A model generated the notes under the pieces. It saw nothing but the letters and a program-made list of their open reading frames with translations, did not search any database and had not been told where the DNA came from. A program made the translations under genes and the position numbers. From the NCBI RefSeq assembly GCF_900169075.1, contig NZ_LT827015.1, positions 1,426,001 to 1,490,000 of the forward strand: a DNA stretch of 64,000 bases. The letters are read 5' to 3'. This document shows positions 1-8,742 of the stretch, one piece after another (position 1 is the first letter of the stretch; each line of letters opens with the position of its first letter). This DNA comes from Chryseobacterium phocaeense (GTDB lineage: Bacteria; Bacteroidota; Bacteroidia; Flavobacteriales; Weeksellaceae).

Positions 1-490
1 ACTGTTCCATGCTGGAAACACTCTTATTCTTCTGATACACTTCCAGTTTTTTTCTGACGTATTTCAGGGCAATAGGAGCGAGGTAGATCATAGCCGCACC
101 TAGAAGTTTTCTTTTCCAGTTCGGGCTTTTCATGCTCTTTTTGGCATAATTTCCTACTACTGCTGTGATACCCAGTTTGATCAGGCTGTCCGTTACATTA
201 CCACCTAGTGCAGTACTTGCAATGCCTACAGCCGTATTTTTATTAATAAAGAGATCTTTTACCTCAGAGGTTAATTGTTTGGCGATAACATCTTTTCGGA
301 TCACTACCTTTTCATCACCGTCCTCATCTACCTTTTCCTGCAGATATTGATCTGAAAGACCGTTTGTGAAGGCACTCAGGCTTTCTTTCGTATTTTTAAA
401 AGTAAGAAGATTTTCCAGGTCATTGATCTCGCCTTGAAGCAGCTTTTTCTTTCTTCTTAATTCGTCAATGCTTTCGTACTTTCTACCCAT
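1..490 (-). CDS. Hypothetical protein of a YqjD/YqjE-type stress operon (partial, 3' end outside window)
   Basis: The gene reads leftwards from an ATG at 488-490 and leaves the window at base 1, so its C-terminus is missing. The visible ~163 residues start with a highly charged, probably coiled segment rich in Lys, Glu and Leu. An alternating Gly/Ala/Leu stretch (around residues 90-110) and a basic segment with 'MIYLAPIALKYV' follow, which suggests membrane association. Only three bases separate it from the holin-like gene upstream, so the two are almost certainly co-transcribed. The gene order YtxH protein, holin-like protein, basic small protein resembles the E. coli yqjD-yqjE-yqjK stress operon. 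That comparison is by context; I do not recognise the family itself. Confidence 0.6.
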   Translation of the reverse strand, partial: MGRKYESIDELRRKKKLLQGEINDLENLLTFKNTKESLSAFTNGLSDQYLQEKVDEDGDEKVVIRKDVIAKQLTSEVKDLFINKNTAVGIASTALGGNVTDSLIKLGITAVVGNYAKKSMKSPNWKRKLLGAAMIYLAPIALKYVRKKLEVYQKNKSVSSMEQ

Positions 491-493
491 AGT

Positions 494-802
494 TTAGTGA
501 TTTAAAAATTTAATAACCTGGTCTGCCACCATATTGACAATTTTTGTTTTGAAAGAAATAATAAATCCCATGATCACTACATAAAACCCTGCAACAATGA
601 GAAATCCATAGGAAGTATTATCCAGTGCTTTGCCGATAAGAAATGCGATACCAAAATTAAAAAGGATAATAAAAAAAGTAAAAGCAACTAGCAGCACTAC
701 AAAGTAGGTAATGAGCCCAGCAGAAAGAGAAGATTTTTCGGTGGCTTCTATTTTCAGAAGATCTATTCTCTTTGATGCATATTCTTTAATAGTCTCTATC
801 AT
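494..802 (-). CDS. Phage holin family / YqjE-like inner membrane protein
   Basis: The 102-residue protein has an amphipathic N-terminus (about residues 1-25), two hydrophobic segments (about 30-60 and 66-90) joined by a short loop, and a short basic tail. This is the layout of the Phage_holin_3_6 / YqjE family of small inner membrane proteins. Despite the family name these chromosomal copies are not lysis holins; their role is unknown, and in E. coli they are linked to stationary-phase ribosome and membrane association. It lies between a YtxH protein gene (79 bases upstream) and a downstream hypothetical gene (3 bases away), so it is probably the middle gene of a three-gene operon read leftwards. 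Confidence 0.75.
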   Translation of the reverse strand: MIETIKEYASKRIDLLKIEATEKSSLSAGLITYFVVLLVAFTFFIILFNFGIAFLIGKALDNTSYGFLIVAGFYVVIMGFIISFKTKIVNMVADQVIKFLNH

Positions 803-880
803 TGTTTTTTTTTAAAGTTACAAAAAAAGGAACTTCTTTCAAAAAGTTCCTTCCCATAATTTACTCAAAAAATAAACTAT

Positions 881-1231
881 TTATTTTTTAAGATCATTCA
901 GCTCCGTTTCTACATCCTTTACTACATCTGCAGTTTTGGAAACAATCTGATCTTTATATTTGTCATAACCGTCTTTTACAGTATGAGCTACACTGCTCGC
1001 TGTTTCTTTAAAAGTAGAAGAAATATTGCTGTACTGATCTTTCACTCGTTCAGAAACCTCACCATACTTGTTTTTAGCCTGATCTTTTAAATCTTCAGCT
1101 TTGTTTTTGATTTTTTTTCTGGTTTCTTTACCTTCTTCAGGAGCATAAAGCATTCCTAAGATTACACCTGCTGCAGCACCTGCAAGAAGTCCTGCCAATA
1201 TACCTGCTGTATTTTTTCCGTTTTTCGACAT
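881..1231 (-). CDS. YtxH domain-containing protein
   Basis: The 116-residue protein begins with a short basic tail and a single glycine/alanine-rich membrane segment (about residues 8-30, 'ILAGLLAGAAAGVILGMLYA') followed by the 'APEEGKETRKKI' motif typical of YtxH proteins. The rest (about 40-116) is a charged helix that should form a long amphipathic or coiled-coil arm. YtxH proteins are general-stress, membrane-anchored proteins of unknown biochemical function. It is the first gene of the leftward operon with the holin-like protein. A stop codon lies soon after the helix and the intergenic T-rich region before the next gene shows no obvious terminator, in line with read-through. Confidence 0.85.
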   Translation of the reverse strand: MSKNGKNTAGILAGLLAGAAAGVILGMLYAPEEGKETRKKIKNKAEDLKDQAKNKYGEVSERVKDQYSNISSTFKETASSVAHTVKDGYDKYKDQIVSKTADVVKDVETELNDLKK

Positions 1232-1328
1232 TTTACGCTTTTTTAATAGTTAATAAATATTAGTTTTTTTACTGACTTAAAATGTACAATTTGCATACCA
1301 AAGGAGGGAATATGCCTATTAAAAATTG

Positions 1329-2003
1329 TTAAATCTTCTTGATATAGGATAAAATAAGATCAATCGTTTCTTCTTTCGTAAGCGCTGTATTATCGATTAC
1401 GATGGCATCCTCAGCCTGCTTTAAAGGGGCTATTTCCCTCTCACTGTCGATCTTGTCGCGGTCTATAAGATTTTGTTTTACCTGTTCCCGGTCCGCCTGT
1501 ATTCCCAATCTTGCCAGTTCAAAATATCTTCTGTTGGTTCTTTCGTCTATACTGGCCGTAAGGAAGAACTTATAGTCCGCATCTGGCAGAACTACTGTCC
1601 CTATGTCACGTCCGTCCATAATAATACCGCCTTTTTCTGCCAATGACCGCTGGGAGCTCAGCAGAAAATCTCTTACTTCTTTCTGTTTAGCCACTACACT
1701 TACATTGTCCGAAACCTCATTGGTTCGGATTTGCTTGGAAATATCAATATGATTAAGATACAAAACCAGCTCGCCATGATCATTCCTGAATTCAAGCTCT
1801 ATCTGGTCCAGTGAGGAAAACAGCTTCTGAAGGTCAACCTCATCATTCGCGTCTGTGCAGTTCTGTAATGCGAACCAGGTAACGCCTCTGTAAAGTGCAC
1901 CGGTATCCAGGTGTATAAGACCCAGTTTATCGGCAATGACCTTAGAGATTGAACTTTTTCCGGTAGACGAGTACCCATCGATAGCTATTACAGGTTTTTT
2001 CAT
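1329..2003 (-). CDS. cmk: (d)CMP kinase
   Basis: Cytidylate kinase transfers the ATP gamma-phosphate to CMP or dCMP in cytosolic pyrimidine nucleotide synthesis. The P-loop is visible at residues 10-17 (GYSSTGKS), the Asp-Thr-Gly-Ala-Leu-Tyr-Arg-Gly substrate motif near 33-40, and the 'MDGRDIGTVVLPDA' motif near 130. At 224 residues it has the length usual for bacterial Cmk. The variation GYSSTGKS instead of the common GPxGSGKS is typical of Flavobacteriia. It is followed downstream by the stress operon read in the same direction, about 100 bases away, and preceded by porQ. pyrH, another nucleoside monophosphate kinase, lies divergently nearby. Confidence 0.95.
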   Translation of the reverse strand: MKKPVIAIDGYSSTGKSSISKVIADKLGLIHLDTGALYRGVTWFALQNCTDANDEVDLQKLFSSLDQIELEFRNDHGELVLYLNHIDISKQIRTNEVSDNVSVVAKQKEVRDFLLSSQRSLAEKGGIIMDGRDIGTVVLPDADYKFFLTASIDERTNRRYFELARLGIQADREQVKQNLIDRDKIDSEREIAPLKQAEDAIVIDNTALTKEETIDLILSYIKKI

Positions 2004-2086
2004 ACCGCAAATTTCAAGATTTTTTTTAAAAAACCAAGGTTGTACAGAAAAAAATCTACTTTGTTTTACAGATTTTTGTTGGTGAA

Positions 2087-3079
2087 TTATTCTCCCGCGT
2101 GGCTGCTAAGGTCCATAGAAACCCCTATCTGATTCACATTGGAAGAATTATGATAACGGATATGAGCATAATCTATACGGAATCTTCTCAGTTTGATTCC
2201 AAATCCGCCGGAAAGTCCGGAAAAGTTTCTCTGGTCTGCCACAGCCAGTTCATTTCCTCTTTTTGCATTATATCCGAGCCTGATATTGAACGCTTTTTCC
2301 GGGAAGAGTTCTGCTCCCACAGAAAAGTGATCTGCCAGTTTTCTTCCAAAGCCAACTTCCTGACCATTCACATTATATTCCTGTGAAATATCAAACCTCT
2401 GAAGATCGTGGGCGGTAATGGTAATGGCCAGAGGAATCGCTTTGAGGATTCTGGTATAACCCAAATCTATCCTGAAGGGAAGATTTTCTGTAGTCCCGTT
2501 AAATGATTTCAGCTGGAAACCGAAATTTCTAAGGACCAGGGAAAGGACTTCCTTGTTCTTTTTATTATGATAGGTTACTCCCGCGGTTCCTGAAATTGCA
2601 GAAGAGGTATAGGTGTCAATTTTAGAAGTGATGAAATTGATGCCCCCGCCAATCGTCCAGTCTTCTTCAAACTGGTAAGCATAACCGGCGCCAATTGCAA
2701 CGTCCGAAGCTTTGAACTCTCCGTTTTCATAGCCGCTTTCGTCGGTTCTGGGAATACTTCCGTAGCTCATATACCTGGCATTGATGGTAGCCATGTGCCC
2801 GTTGTCGAAATCTCTGGCATAGGCTATGGTACCGTATTTGGAATCTGCAAGGTAAGTTGCGGCGTTCACTGAGAGCTGTTTGTCTGAATCTCTATTTAAA
2901 AGGGCCGGGTTTGCAATAGCAAAGGAAACATCATGATCTCTGATGGAAATTGCATCGCCGCCTAAAGCAGCCTGCCGGGCAGATACAGGGATGTTTAAGA
3001 AAGGATAAACATTTGTTCCTATTTGAGCATAAGAAACAATTCCTGTCAGAAATAATGAAAAAATGACAATTTTCTTCAA
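2087..3079 (-). CDS. porQ: Type IX secretion system protein PorQ
   Basis: The 330-residue protein has an N-terminal signal peptide ending at 'SYAQ' and then the early motif 'PFLNIPVSARQAALGG' shared with the PorV/PorQ family of outer-membrane beta-barrels related to FadL. The remainder alternates short beta strands and loops. In P. gingivalis PorQ belongs to the attachment complex with PorU, PorV and PorZ, which cleaves the C-terminal sorting domain of T9SS cargo and links it to A-LPS. Presence here implies an active type IX system and fits the T9SS-sorted protein encoded at 30455. It is divergent from pyrH with a 164-base shared upstream region. Confidence 0.9.
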   Translation of the reverse strand: MKKIVIFSLFLTGIVSYAQIGTNVYPFLNIPVSARQAALGGDAISIRDHDVSFAIANPALLNRDSDKQLSVNAATYLADSKYGTIAYARDFDNGHMATINARYMSYGSIPRTDESGYENGEFKASDVAIGAGYAYQFEEDWTIGGGINFITSKIDTYTSSAISGTAGVTYHNKKNKEVLSLVLRNFGFQLKSFNGTTENLPFRIDLGYTRILKAIPLAITITAHDLQRFDISQEYNVNGQEVGFGRKLADHFSVGAELFPEKAFNIRLGYNAKRGNELAVADQRNFSGLSGGFGIKLRRFRIDYAHIRYHNSSNVNQIGVSMDLSSHAGE

Positions 3080-3184
3080 TTCAATTTATAATTAATGCAA
3101 AAATAATCCTTTTTCGTACTTATCAAAATATTTCTGACATTATTTCTGCGTAAATATTTTTCTTTTTTCAATATTTTTAATGAT

Positions 3185-3192
3185 TATATTTG
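3185..3192 (+). promoter_or_regulatory. Predicted promoter -7 element of pyrH
   Basis: TATATTTG fits the TAnnTTTG -7 consensus of Bacteroidota primary sigma promoters and lies 51 bases before the pyrH start codon. No clear TTTG -33 element is seen at the usual distance, only T-rich sequence. Confidence 0.5.
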
Positions 3193-3234
3193 CAAAATCA
3201 AATTTCGGAGAAACAGCTCCGGTAAGTTTATTAA

Positions 3235-3951
<717 letters not shown>

Positions 3952-4099
3952 TCAGGTAGGAGGATGATTGAAGATTTAAATATTTAATGATTTAAAAATT
4001 AAAAGATTTAGAGATTTAGAGATTACTCATTGCTTATTACTCATTACTTATTGATCATCATTTATAAAAATGTGTAATTTATCAAATTTTAACTATATA

Positions 4100-4654
4100 A
4101 TGGAAGAATTAGATCTTATATTAGAATCTGTAAAACAGGACATGGATGCGGCTGTGAAGCACCTGGATCATGCGTTTCAAAGAATCAGGGCAGGACGTGC
4201 TTCTACCTCAATGGTTCAGGATGTAATGGTAGAATATTACGGAGCTCCAACTCCTATTAACCAGGTTGCGAATGTTTCTGTACCGGATGCCATGACCATT
4301 TCTATTCAACCTTGGGACAGAACAGCGATCGGCCCCATTGAAAAAGCAATTATCAATTCAAATTTAGGGTTTGCACCATCTAATAACGGTGAAAACATTA
4401 TCCTGAATGTTCCGCCTTTAACAGAGGAAAGAAGAAGAGAACTGGCAAAACAGGCCAAAGTAGAGACTGAAGGAACCAAAGTAACGATTAGAAACGCAAG
4501 ACAGGACGGGTTGAAAGAACTTAAAAAACTTGACGGAGTTTCTGAAGACGTTGTAAAAGGGGTGGAAGAAGAAATCCAGGGATATACTGACAAATATGTA
4601 AAAATTTGTGAAGATCATCTTAAGACGAAGGAAGCTGAAATTATGAAAGTGTAA
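4100..4654 (+). CDS. frr: Ribosome recycling factor
   Basis: RRF releases the post-termination ribosome from mRNA together with EF-G. The 184-residue product matches the normal family length when translation starts at ATG 4100 (Met-Glu-Glu-Leu-Asp-Leu). An upstream in-frame ATG at 4070 would add ten residues with no family counterpart, so I reject it. Family motifs are 'RAGRAST' near residue 30, 'PPLTEERRRELAK' near 105-117 and the long C-terminal helix. The gene sits downstream of pyrH, separated by an AT-rich repeat-like stretch with copies of GATTTA, and is closed by a hairpin shared with the convergent lipoprotein gene. Confidence 0.96.
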   Translation: MEELDLILESVKQDMDAAVKHLDHAFQRIRAGRASTSMVQDVMVEYYGAPTPINQVANVSVPDAMTISIQPWDRTAIGPIEKAIINSNLGFAPSNNGENIILNVPPLTEERRRELAKQAKVETEGTKVTIRNARQDGLKELKKLDGVSEDVVKGVEEEIQGYTDKYVKICEDHLKTKEAEIMKV

Positions 4655-4674
4655 TTTCAGAGTTTAAAATAAAA

Positions 4675-4703
4675 AAGAGGTTTCCTATGAAGCCTCTTTT
4701 GTT
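4675..4703. terminator. Bidirectional terminator between frr and the convergent lipoprotein gene
   Basis: Arms AAGAGGTTTC (4675-4684) and GAAGCCTCTT (4689-4698) pair with one G-U wobble over a four-base loop. A-rich and T-rich flanks allow termination from both sides. Confidence 0.8.
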
Positions 4704-4704
4704 T

Positions 4705-5358
4705 TTACAGACACTGTATTTCTCCTTTTTGGTCTTTGTGTTTCAATAAAGACTGATAGGTTTTAAGGACTTCATCCACGCTGCATTTGATTTCCTTACC
4801 GGCAGTCTGATCTGCAACATTTTTTTGTTTGTTATCTGACCGTATGCTGTATTGTTTCTGAAGGCATTTCAATGGCTTGTCATTTTGCAGATAGATGCGT
4901 GTTTCTGTGATGTCATCTTTTGTGATGGGCTTTTCCGGAGTTCCGCCGTCAAAATTCCAGACTGTTTCTTCCCTGAAGATAAAAAATGGTTTTCCGTTTT
5001 TAATAAAATACCGTTCGGATGCTGAAAAATGACTGTGTTCCGCATAGAAATGCTCAATCACTTTAATTTCATCTTTATCAGAATAGAATTTCACTTCTCC
5101 CGAAGGTTCTTCATTACAATTGTAGGTAAAGCCCTTGGAGCCTAATTTTTTAGCTTCCAGCTGTCCCTGGAGAACCGCATATTCTTTTTTTATCTCTTCT
5201 ATAGGATCTGAAATATTTTCAATCTGCTCAGCTTGAGTCGTATCTTTTGTTACCGCAAGGCTGTCGTTTGAAACAGGTTCCGGCAGTACCGTTTTATTCT
5301 GATCCTTTTTGCATGAAAAGGAAAGGAGGAGGATGGCGGTAAAGAATATCGTTTTCAT
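4705..5358 (-). CDS. Predicted lipoprotein of unknown function
   Basis: The 217-residue protein has a short signal peptide with the lipobox 'LLLSFSC' (Cys at about residue 16) followed by Lys-Lys-Asp, so it should be a membrane-anchored lipoprotein. A Pro/Ser/Thr/Asp-rich linker (about 20-55) leads into a mixed alpha/beta region. The strand-like stretch 'GEVKFYSDKDEIKVIEHFYA' resembles the small Bacteroidota lipoproteins in which a side of sheet reports on anionic substrates, but I recognise no named family. A second similar-sized exported protein gene follows upstream in the same direction. The gene is closed by the frr-side bidirectional hairpin. Confidence 0.75.
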   Translation of the reverse strand: MKTIFFTAILLLSFSCKKDQNKTVLPEPVSNDSLAVTKDTTQAEQIENISDPIEEIKKEYAVLQGQLEAKKLGSKGFTYNCNEEPSGEVKFYSDKDEIKVIEHFYAEHSHFSASERYFIKNGKPFFIFREETVWNFDGGTPEKPITKDDITETRIYLQNDKPLKCLQKQYSIRSDNKQKNVADQTAGKEIKCSVDEVLKTYQSLLKHKDQKGEIQCL

Positions 5359-5407
5359 AAAGTAATTTTGATTTGATGGTTAATAAAAGTACGAAAAATC
5401 ATTTCCA

Positions 5408-5436
5408 TAAAAAAAGACTTTCGAATGGAAAGCCTT
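5408..5436 (-). terminator. Terminator after the exported hypothetical gene at 5446-6237
   Basis: On the minus strand AAGGCTTTC and GAAAGTCTT form a stem with a five-base loop followed by a T run. It separates the two leftward exported-protein genes. Confidence 0.7.
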
Positions 5437-5445
5437 TTGTTTATT

Positions 5446-6237
5446 TTATTTACAGTTTTCGTTGTAATCAGTAATTACTTCCTCTACAATTTCAGGAACG
5501 TTTGACATTACATCATCAATCTGGCTTTTGATCAGTTTTCCAAGTCCTGATCTTTTCTTCTCATCGTTTTTAAGAGATGCATAAGAGCCACTGGTCAGCT
5601 TGCCTTTTGCATAGCTGCAGTCTGCAATGATCATTTTAGCTTTAGCCAGGGTAAGTTCCTCTATCTTGCCTCCTTTTTTAGAGTAAATATAAGATGGAAA
5701 TTGTCTCATTCTTTCGGTTTCCTTTTCGGCTACAGCAATCTGGCCGCCTGCAGAAAACGTAGTAGGGTAGCCGTAGAGTTTGTATACTTTGATTTTACCG
5801 TCTTTAACCACTTCTGCAAACTGGGTGCTTTTAGTAAGGTTGTTGAAGGCTTTAAGGTTTCCGCTTAACCCTCCGGTTGCCGTATTGAAGCCTTCTTTGG
5901 TATTGGTATACTTAATCATTTCGAAATGTCTTTCATCATTGTTTTCATCAAAGGCTACGTATTCTTTAATGTCGTCCGTATCCAGGGTTTTAAACTTCTG
6001 TTTCTTTTTAGATTTGTCAATATCAGACACGGCCACGAATTTCACCTTTTTCTGGTTGCTCCACGGGTTCATGGCATCTCCGTTCAATCTTACGATTCCT
6101 TCGGTCTTTTTGCCGCTTTTGTCAATGATGTAGCCATATTTTTCATCCGCTCTCAATTCATAATCCGTATTGTCTTCCTGGGCATAAGCATTGAATGACG
6201 TTAATGCAAACAGGCTAAGTAGTAGTACTTTCTTCAT
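5446..6237 (-). CDS. Exported hypothetical protein
   Basis: I choose the ATG at 6235-6237, which gives a clean signal peptide (Met-Lys-Lys-Val then a Leu-rich core and 'NAYAQ' cleavage site) and a 263-residue precursor. The longer reading from 6294 adds 19 residues ahead of the signal peptide and is unlikely. The mature part contains 'GYIIDKSGKKTEGIVRLNG' and a later 'VYKLYGYPTTFSAGG', resembling Flavobacteriia proteins of unknown function that respond to or carry a repeated beta-hairpin. The C-terminal ~60 residues are helical with Lys/Asp/Glu. The real function is unknown. A terminator follows at 5408-5436 and the gene is monocistronic. Confidence 0.75.
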   Translation of the reverse strand: MKKVLLLSLFALTSFNAYAQEDNTDYELRADEKYGYIIDKSGKKTEGIVRLNGDAMNPWSNQKKVKFVAVSDIDKSKKKQKFKTLDTDDIKEYVAFDENNDERHFEMIKYTNTKEGFNTATGGLSGNLKAFNNLTKSTQFAEVVKDGKIKVYKLYGYPTTFSAGGQIAVAEKETERMRQFPSYIYSKKGGKIEELTLAKAKMIIADCSYAKGKLTSGSYASLKNDEKKRSGLGKLIKSQIDDVMSNVPEIVEEVITDYNENCK

Positions 6238-6320
6238 GTAATTATCGTTTTTAACAATTTTGCGTAAATATAGCTTTTTATCACCGGGTACCAAATGAAA
6301 TAAATACCACAGGCCTCAAT

Positions 6321-6344
6321 AAAAAAGACCCGGAATTCCGGGCC
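6321..6344 (-). terminator. Terminator of the LptF/LptG-family permease gene
   Basis: A perfect palindrome CCCGGAATTCCGGG (6329-6342) is followed on the minus strand by a run of T. It lies about 50 bases beyond the stop codon of the leftward permease gene. Confidence 0.75.
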
Positions 6345-6392
6345 AGTATAATTTTAAATAATTAAATTCTTAAATCTTTAAATAAATCAATG

Positions 6393-7847
6393 TTATTGAT
6401 ACCTTTTATGCTCTTTATTTTTTGAGAACCTTCTGGTAATTGGTTTAAAGAATGCTTTATATTTTTCTGCATCAAATAGCTGGGAATCGGTAAGTGCCTT
6501 ATAAGTCATCCAAACCCCGAAAGGCAGAAGGATAAGATTGGGAAGCCACGCTGCAAGGTATGGACTCATTCCGCCACCCCATGCGATGTTCTCAATACCA
6601 AGGTTCATTACATAGAAAACAATGAAAATCACAATGGCAATGATTACCGGAAGTCCCATTCCCCCTTTTCTGATGATAGATCCCAAACTCGCTCCGATCA
6701 GGAAAAAGATAATACACGTTACGGAATAAGAGATAATCCTTTGCTGGTAGATCACCACTTTGCTGAAATATTTTATATTGGAACTGAATTCAGCTTTTTT
6801 ACCTTCACTGGTTGTTTTCAGGTTTTCCAGTCTGTTGTAGGCATTAAAAATAATCTGCATCTTCTTTTCGCCCTTTACGGTATCCAGTTTCACCTGCTCT
6901 TTTGGAACTGCCTTGGACTTGCTTTTGTCCATATAGGTGATCACCGAATTGGTCTGGCTCAGGACATCGTCACTGATATTGGAAAAAAATGTTTTATTCT
7001 CAGTCTTGTTTTTGGCAACCGTTGCGTTGAGCTGTCCATAGGTCTGGAACCGGTAGTCATCGGTGATCTGCTCTTTCTCAATCGCTTTATTGATGATCTC
7101 ACTGATGTCAAAGTGGGAAACCAGCGTATCAAATTTAATGGCCTGATCCGGTTGTTTAAGCCTTACATTTTCACCTTTTCCTGCAAAATTATCTTCAAAT
7201 ACATACCCGTTATACAGTTCCAGCTTCAGAAAGTTTTTGTTGGCTGCAGGAACAAATTTTCCTTTTTCCGCTACAATAGACTGCTGGTTTTCATAAGTGC
7301 TGGCTTTTCTGTGGACAAAAACGCCTTCAATACTTTCTCCGTTTTCACCATAGATTTTGTCGAATTTCACCATGTATCCGGGGATCTGGTCAATAAACTG
7401 TCCGGGTGTAAAGTTAAGGGCCGGCTTGGTCTGCGCAATATTGAAAAGCATGTTCTTCGCTTTCTTCTGGAAATCAGGAATGATATTGTTGGAGAAAAAG
7501 AACAGCATGACTGCCAGCACGGTAGCTACTCCCATCAGAGGGGCCATTACCCTGGTCAGGGAAATCCCTGCTGCTTTCATCGCCGCAAGCTCATACCGCT
7601 CCCCGAATTCACCGAAAGACATAATACTTGCCAGAAGGATCGTAAGCGGAAGCACCATACTGATTACACTCACCCCAAGATAAAACAGAAGCTTGAGGAT
7701 CTGCCAGTAGCTTAATCCTTTTCCCATGAACTGCCCCAGCTGAACCCAGATAATGTTTACAATAAAGATGAAAAACAAAACGCTGAATATAAAGAAAAAC
7801 GGTCCAAAGAAGGTTTTTATAATATATCGGTCTAGTATTTTTAACAT
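6393..7847 (-). CDS. LptF/LptG family permease
   Basis: This 484-residue inner-membrane protein starts with 'LKILDRYIIKTFFGPFFF', the N-terminus typical of LptF/LptG (YjgP/YjgQ) permeases. Three membrane helices lie in the first ~125 residues, a large periplasmic beta-jellyroll region covers about 130-370, and three helices close the protein (about 375-455). LptF and LptG form the membrane part of the LptB2FG transporter that extracts lipopolysaccharide and passes it to LptC. Which of the two it is cannot be told safely from the sequence. It is downstream of the LolA-like gene in the same direction, so two envelope lipid/lipoprotein transport genes lie together after ftsK. Confidence 0.88.
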   Translation of the reverse strand: MLKILDRYIIKTFFGPFFFIFSVLFFIFIVNIIWVQLGQFMGKGLSYWQILKLLFYLGVSVISMVLPLTILLASIMSFGEFGERYELAAMKAAGISLTRVMAPLMGVATVLAVMLFFFSNNIIPDFQKKAKNMLFNIAQTKPALNFTPGQFIDQIPGYMVKFDKIYGENGESIEGVFVHRKASTYENQQSIVAEKGKFVPAANKNFLKLELYNGYVFEDNFAGKGENVRLKQPDQAIKFDTLVSHFDISEIINKAIEKEQITDDYRFQTYGQLNATVAKNKTENKTFFSNISDDVLSQTNSVITYMDKSKSKAVPKEQVKLDTVKGEKKMQIIFNAYNRLENLKTTSEGKKAEFSSNIKYFSKVVIYQQRIISYSVTCIIFFLIGASLGSIIRKGGMGLPVIIAIVIFIVFYVMNLGIENIAWGGGMSPYLAAWLPNLILLPFGVWMTYKALTDSQLFDAEKYKAFFKPITRRFSKNKEHKRYQ

Positions 7848-7867
7848 GCGCCAAAATTAATGAAAAA

Positions 7868-7888
7868 GCCACAAAGTTTACTTGTGGC
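7868..7888 (-). terminator. Hairpin between the LolA-like gene and the permease gene
   Basis: Arms GCCACAAAG and CTTGTGGC with loop TTTA, followed on the minus strand by TTTTTC. It would end transcription after the LolA-like gene just upstream of the permease start codon. Confidence 0.6.
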
Positions 7889-7929
7889 TCTGTAATTTTT
7901 ATTACTTTTTATTTGAGGGCGAAATTGCG

Positions 7930-8024
7930 AAAAGGCTAAATGGCAAAAAGGCGAAGAAAGCTGAGAAAGCTTGTAAACGAATCTGCAAATTTGCCTTTTC
8001 GCCATTTTGCCCTTTAGCCTTTTT
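7930..8024. repeat. Intergenic imperfect inverted repeat
   Basis: The left arm (about 7930-7955, AAAAGGCTAAATGGCAAAAA...) and the right arm (about 7996-8024) are reverse complements with few mismatches across roughly 26 bases and enclose about 40 bases. The unit contains GGCTAAA and GGCAAAA words. It resembles small non-coding intergenic repeats of Flavobacteriia and holds no gene. Confidence 0.6.
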
Positions 8025-8028
8025 CTAA

Positions 8029-8676
8029 TTACAATTCCGTGATCACGTAATTCTTAAATTTATTCTTATCGAAAACAAACATATTGGCATCCAGCTCCTG
8101 GTTTTCCTTGTATTCTTTTATGGCAATTACGGCAACGTCCTTATTGTTTCCGTGCTGCTCAAGTTTTACCATTTGTTTCTTTGCAGAATCTACAAAAAGA
8201 TAAACGTATTTTATCCCGTTGGATTTTACAGGAGTTAACTTGATAAAATCGGCATTGACTCCATTCACACTCTTCTTACCATTATAGGTTACATTATAAT
8301 CGTTTCTATAGGTGGTAAGGTAGTTGATAGGGGAGAACATGCTGCTGCTTCCGTTAGGCTTTGCAATGGTCACTTCCATATCATCTGCGTTGATGTTGTA
8401 AATCTTGCTTCCGTCAAAGATCTGTTCCGTATCCATGATTTTAAGCTTATATTTATCACCGGCAGAATAGTAAATTCCGGGTTCTGTCTTGGTTACCTGT
8501 CCGTTTACGCCGGTTCCGAAAGAAAACTTGAAATAAGAATTCTTTTTGGAATTGTAGTTGGCTGTAATATCGTCAAGGATTTTTTTCGCTTTTGCATCAA
8601 TTTTCTGTGCCTCTGCCAATCCTACCGCACCTACTACAAAACTTCCGACTATGATTTTTGAAATTAAATTTTTCAT
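8029..8676 (-). CDS. lolA: LolA-like outer membrane lipoprotein carrier protein
   Basis: The 215-residue precursor (start at ATG 8674-8676; the upstream ATG at 8703 adds nine residues before the signal peptide) carries a signal peptide ending at 'LAEAQ'. The mature part begins with 'AKKILDDITANYNSKKNSYFKF' type sequence and continues as the half beta-barrel of the LolA/LolB family, with 'YYSAGDKYKLKI' and 'FDGSKIYNIN' as the usual strand pairs. LolA shuttles lipoproteins through the periplasm from LolCDE to the outer membrane; Bacteroidota usually have no LolB. It lies directly downstream of ftsK in the same direction with only about 65 bases between, a gene pair frequently conserved in Bacteroidota. 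Confidence 0.82.
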   Translation of the reverse strand: MKNLISKIIVGSFVVGAVGLAEAQKIDAKAKKILDDITANYNSKKNSYFKFSFGTGVNGQVTKTEPGIYYSAGDKYKLKIMDTEQIFDGSKIYNINADDMEVTIAKPNGSSSMFSPINYLTTYRNDYNVTYNGKKSVNGVNADFIKLTPVKSNGIKYVYLFVDSAKKQMVKLEQHGNNKDVAVIAIKEYKENQELDANMFVFDKNKFKNYVITEL

Positions 8677-8742
8677 TTTTCTATTGAATAAACTTTTATA
8701 CATTCTTATGCCTCAGGGGTTAACTGATGAAGCATTTTTCCC

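Noticed and set aside
3955..4069. Short regulatory RNA between pyrH and frr
   Set aside because: The gap is a run of near-identical AT-rich words (GATTTA, TTACTCAT) without stable structure; more likely repeat-derived DNA.
6741..7715. Open frame of 324 codons on the plus strand
   Set aside because: It is antisense to the LptF/LptG-type permease gene, whose membrane helices and motifs are clear.
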